Source of the DNA: Planctomycetota bacterium | Lineage (GTDB): Bacteria; Planctomycetota; Planctomycetia; Pirellulales; Lacipirellulaceae | Reading direction: 5' to 3' | Assembly: GCA_024278035.1 (NCBI GenBank) | Contig: JAJRUA010000048.1 | Coordinates: 1 to 6,270, forward strand | Length of the DNA stretch: 6,270 nt | Part shown: one piece after another, positions 6,059 to 6,270 of the stretch | Layout of the letters: each line of letters opens with the position of its first letter | Position numbering within the stretch: position 1 is the stretch's first letter | Program-made: the position numbers and the translations under genes | The notes under the pieces: model-generated | The model's database searches: none | What the model was told of the DNA's origin: nothing | The model's input: the letters and a program-made list of their open reading frames with translations, nothing else

Positions 6059-6270
6059 GTTTTCTCTTTGCTCACGGGGTCGTTAATTCTGTTAGCCCAA
6101 AGCCGTTTTCATGTCATCAGACAGAAAGACGGCCCCTAGGCATCCTACTACTAGCTTAACCTGTGGAGAAAAATTGAGAAGATCAAAATAACAAACAAAC
6201 CTCTCGAAATTGCGCAAACTCTTGCTTATGATGAGCTGATAGGGGAAGAAGTCGTAGTTGCTTCAGCTCG
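6059..6270. other. Region upstream of anmK to the window edge
   Basis: These 212 bp should contain the anmK promoter (minus strand) and perhaps the start of a neighbour. I could not find a convincing sigma70-type pair on the minus strand. A strong hairpin (6102-6133) is listed separately. On the plus strand one frame is open from 6155 to the edge and would read KITNKPLEIAQTLAYDE and onward from about 6185, but it has no ATG, GTG or TTG start, so a coding call is not justified. A 26-codon plus-strand ORF at 6111-6191 has no ribosome site and resembles nothing I know. Confidence 0.5.
6102..6133. other. Bulged 13-bp hairpin upstream of anmK
   Basis: The arms pair in three blocks: GCCGT (6102-6106) with ACGGC (6129-6133), TTTC (6107-6110) with GAAA (6124-6127), and TGTC (6112-6115) with GACA (6120-6123). 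They enclose an ATCA loop, with single-base bulges at 6111 and 6128. This is the strongest inverted repeat I found in the window. On the minus strand it ends 43 bases before the anmK start and is followed by only three Ts, so it may be a weak terminator of an upstream minus-strand transcript or a structured anmK leader. Confidence 0.5.

Overview
The window holds five protein-coding genes that together read as a salvage pathway for peptidoglycan amino sugars (MurNAc, anhydro-MurNAc and probably GlcNAc). From left to right they are: a secreted serine hydrolase of the beta-lactamase/AmiE type (minus strand, cut by the left edge), a sodium:solute symporter (minus), MurNAc-6-phosphate etherase murQ (plus), a BadF/BcrA-type N-acetyl-sugar kinase (plus, ATGA overlap with murQ), and anhydro-MurNAc kinase anmK (minus). 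The layout is a divergent pair of two-gene transcription units around a 284-bp gap, then a convergent junction with anmK.

The proposed flow is as follows. The exported hydrolase trims peptides from cell-wall fragments outside the cytoplasm. The symporter brings freed sugars in. AnmK opens and phosphorylates anhydro-MurNAc to MurNAc-6-P, and the BadF-type kinase phosphorylates GlcNAc and/or MurNAc. MurQ then splits MurNAc-6-P into GlcNAc-6-P and D-lactate. The three cytoplasmic enzymes are firm family assignments. The roles of the symporter and hydrolase in this pathway are inferred from position.

The organism looks like a Gram-negative-type bacterium of moderate GC (mid-50s percent by eye, not computed). 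Weak or absent Shine-Dalgarno sequences on several genes, the protein style (secreted beta-lactamase-like hydrolase, SSS symporter) and this gene combination suggest a planctomycete of the Pirellulaceae type. That is an impression, not a demonstration.

Non-coding space is small: a 42-bp gap (1231-1272), the 284-bp divergent region (2767-3050), a 48-bp convergent gap with a terminator-like hairpin (4937-4984), and 212 bp at the right edge (6059-6270) with a 13-bp bulged hairpin upstream of anmK. I saw no RNA genes, mobile elements, CRISPR arrays or attachment sites. I did not find a clearly unprecedented system. The main interest is the gene combination itself (a non-PTS MurNAc/anhydro-MurNAc route with its own candidate importer), some unusual residues in AnmK, and the possible continuation of the hydrolase into a NamZ domain off the left edge.
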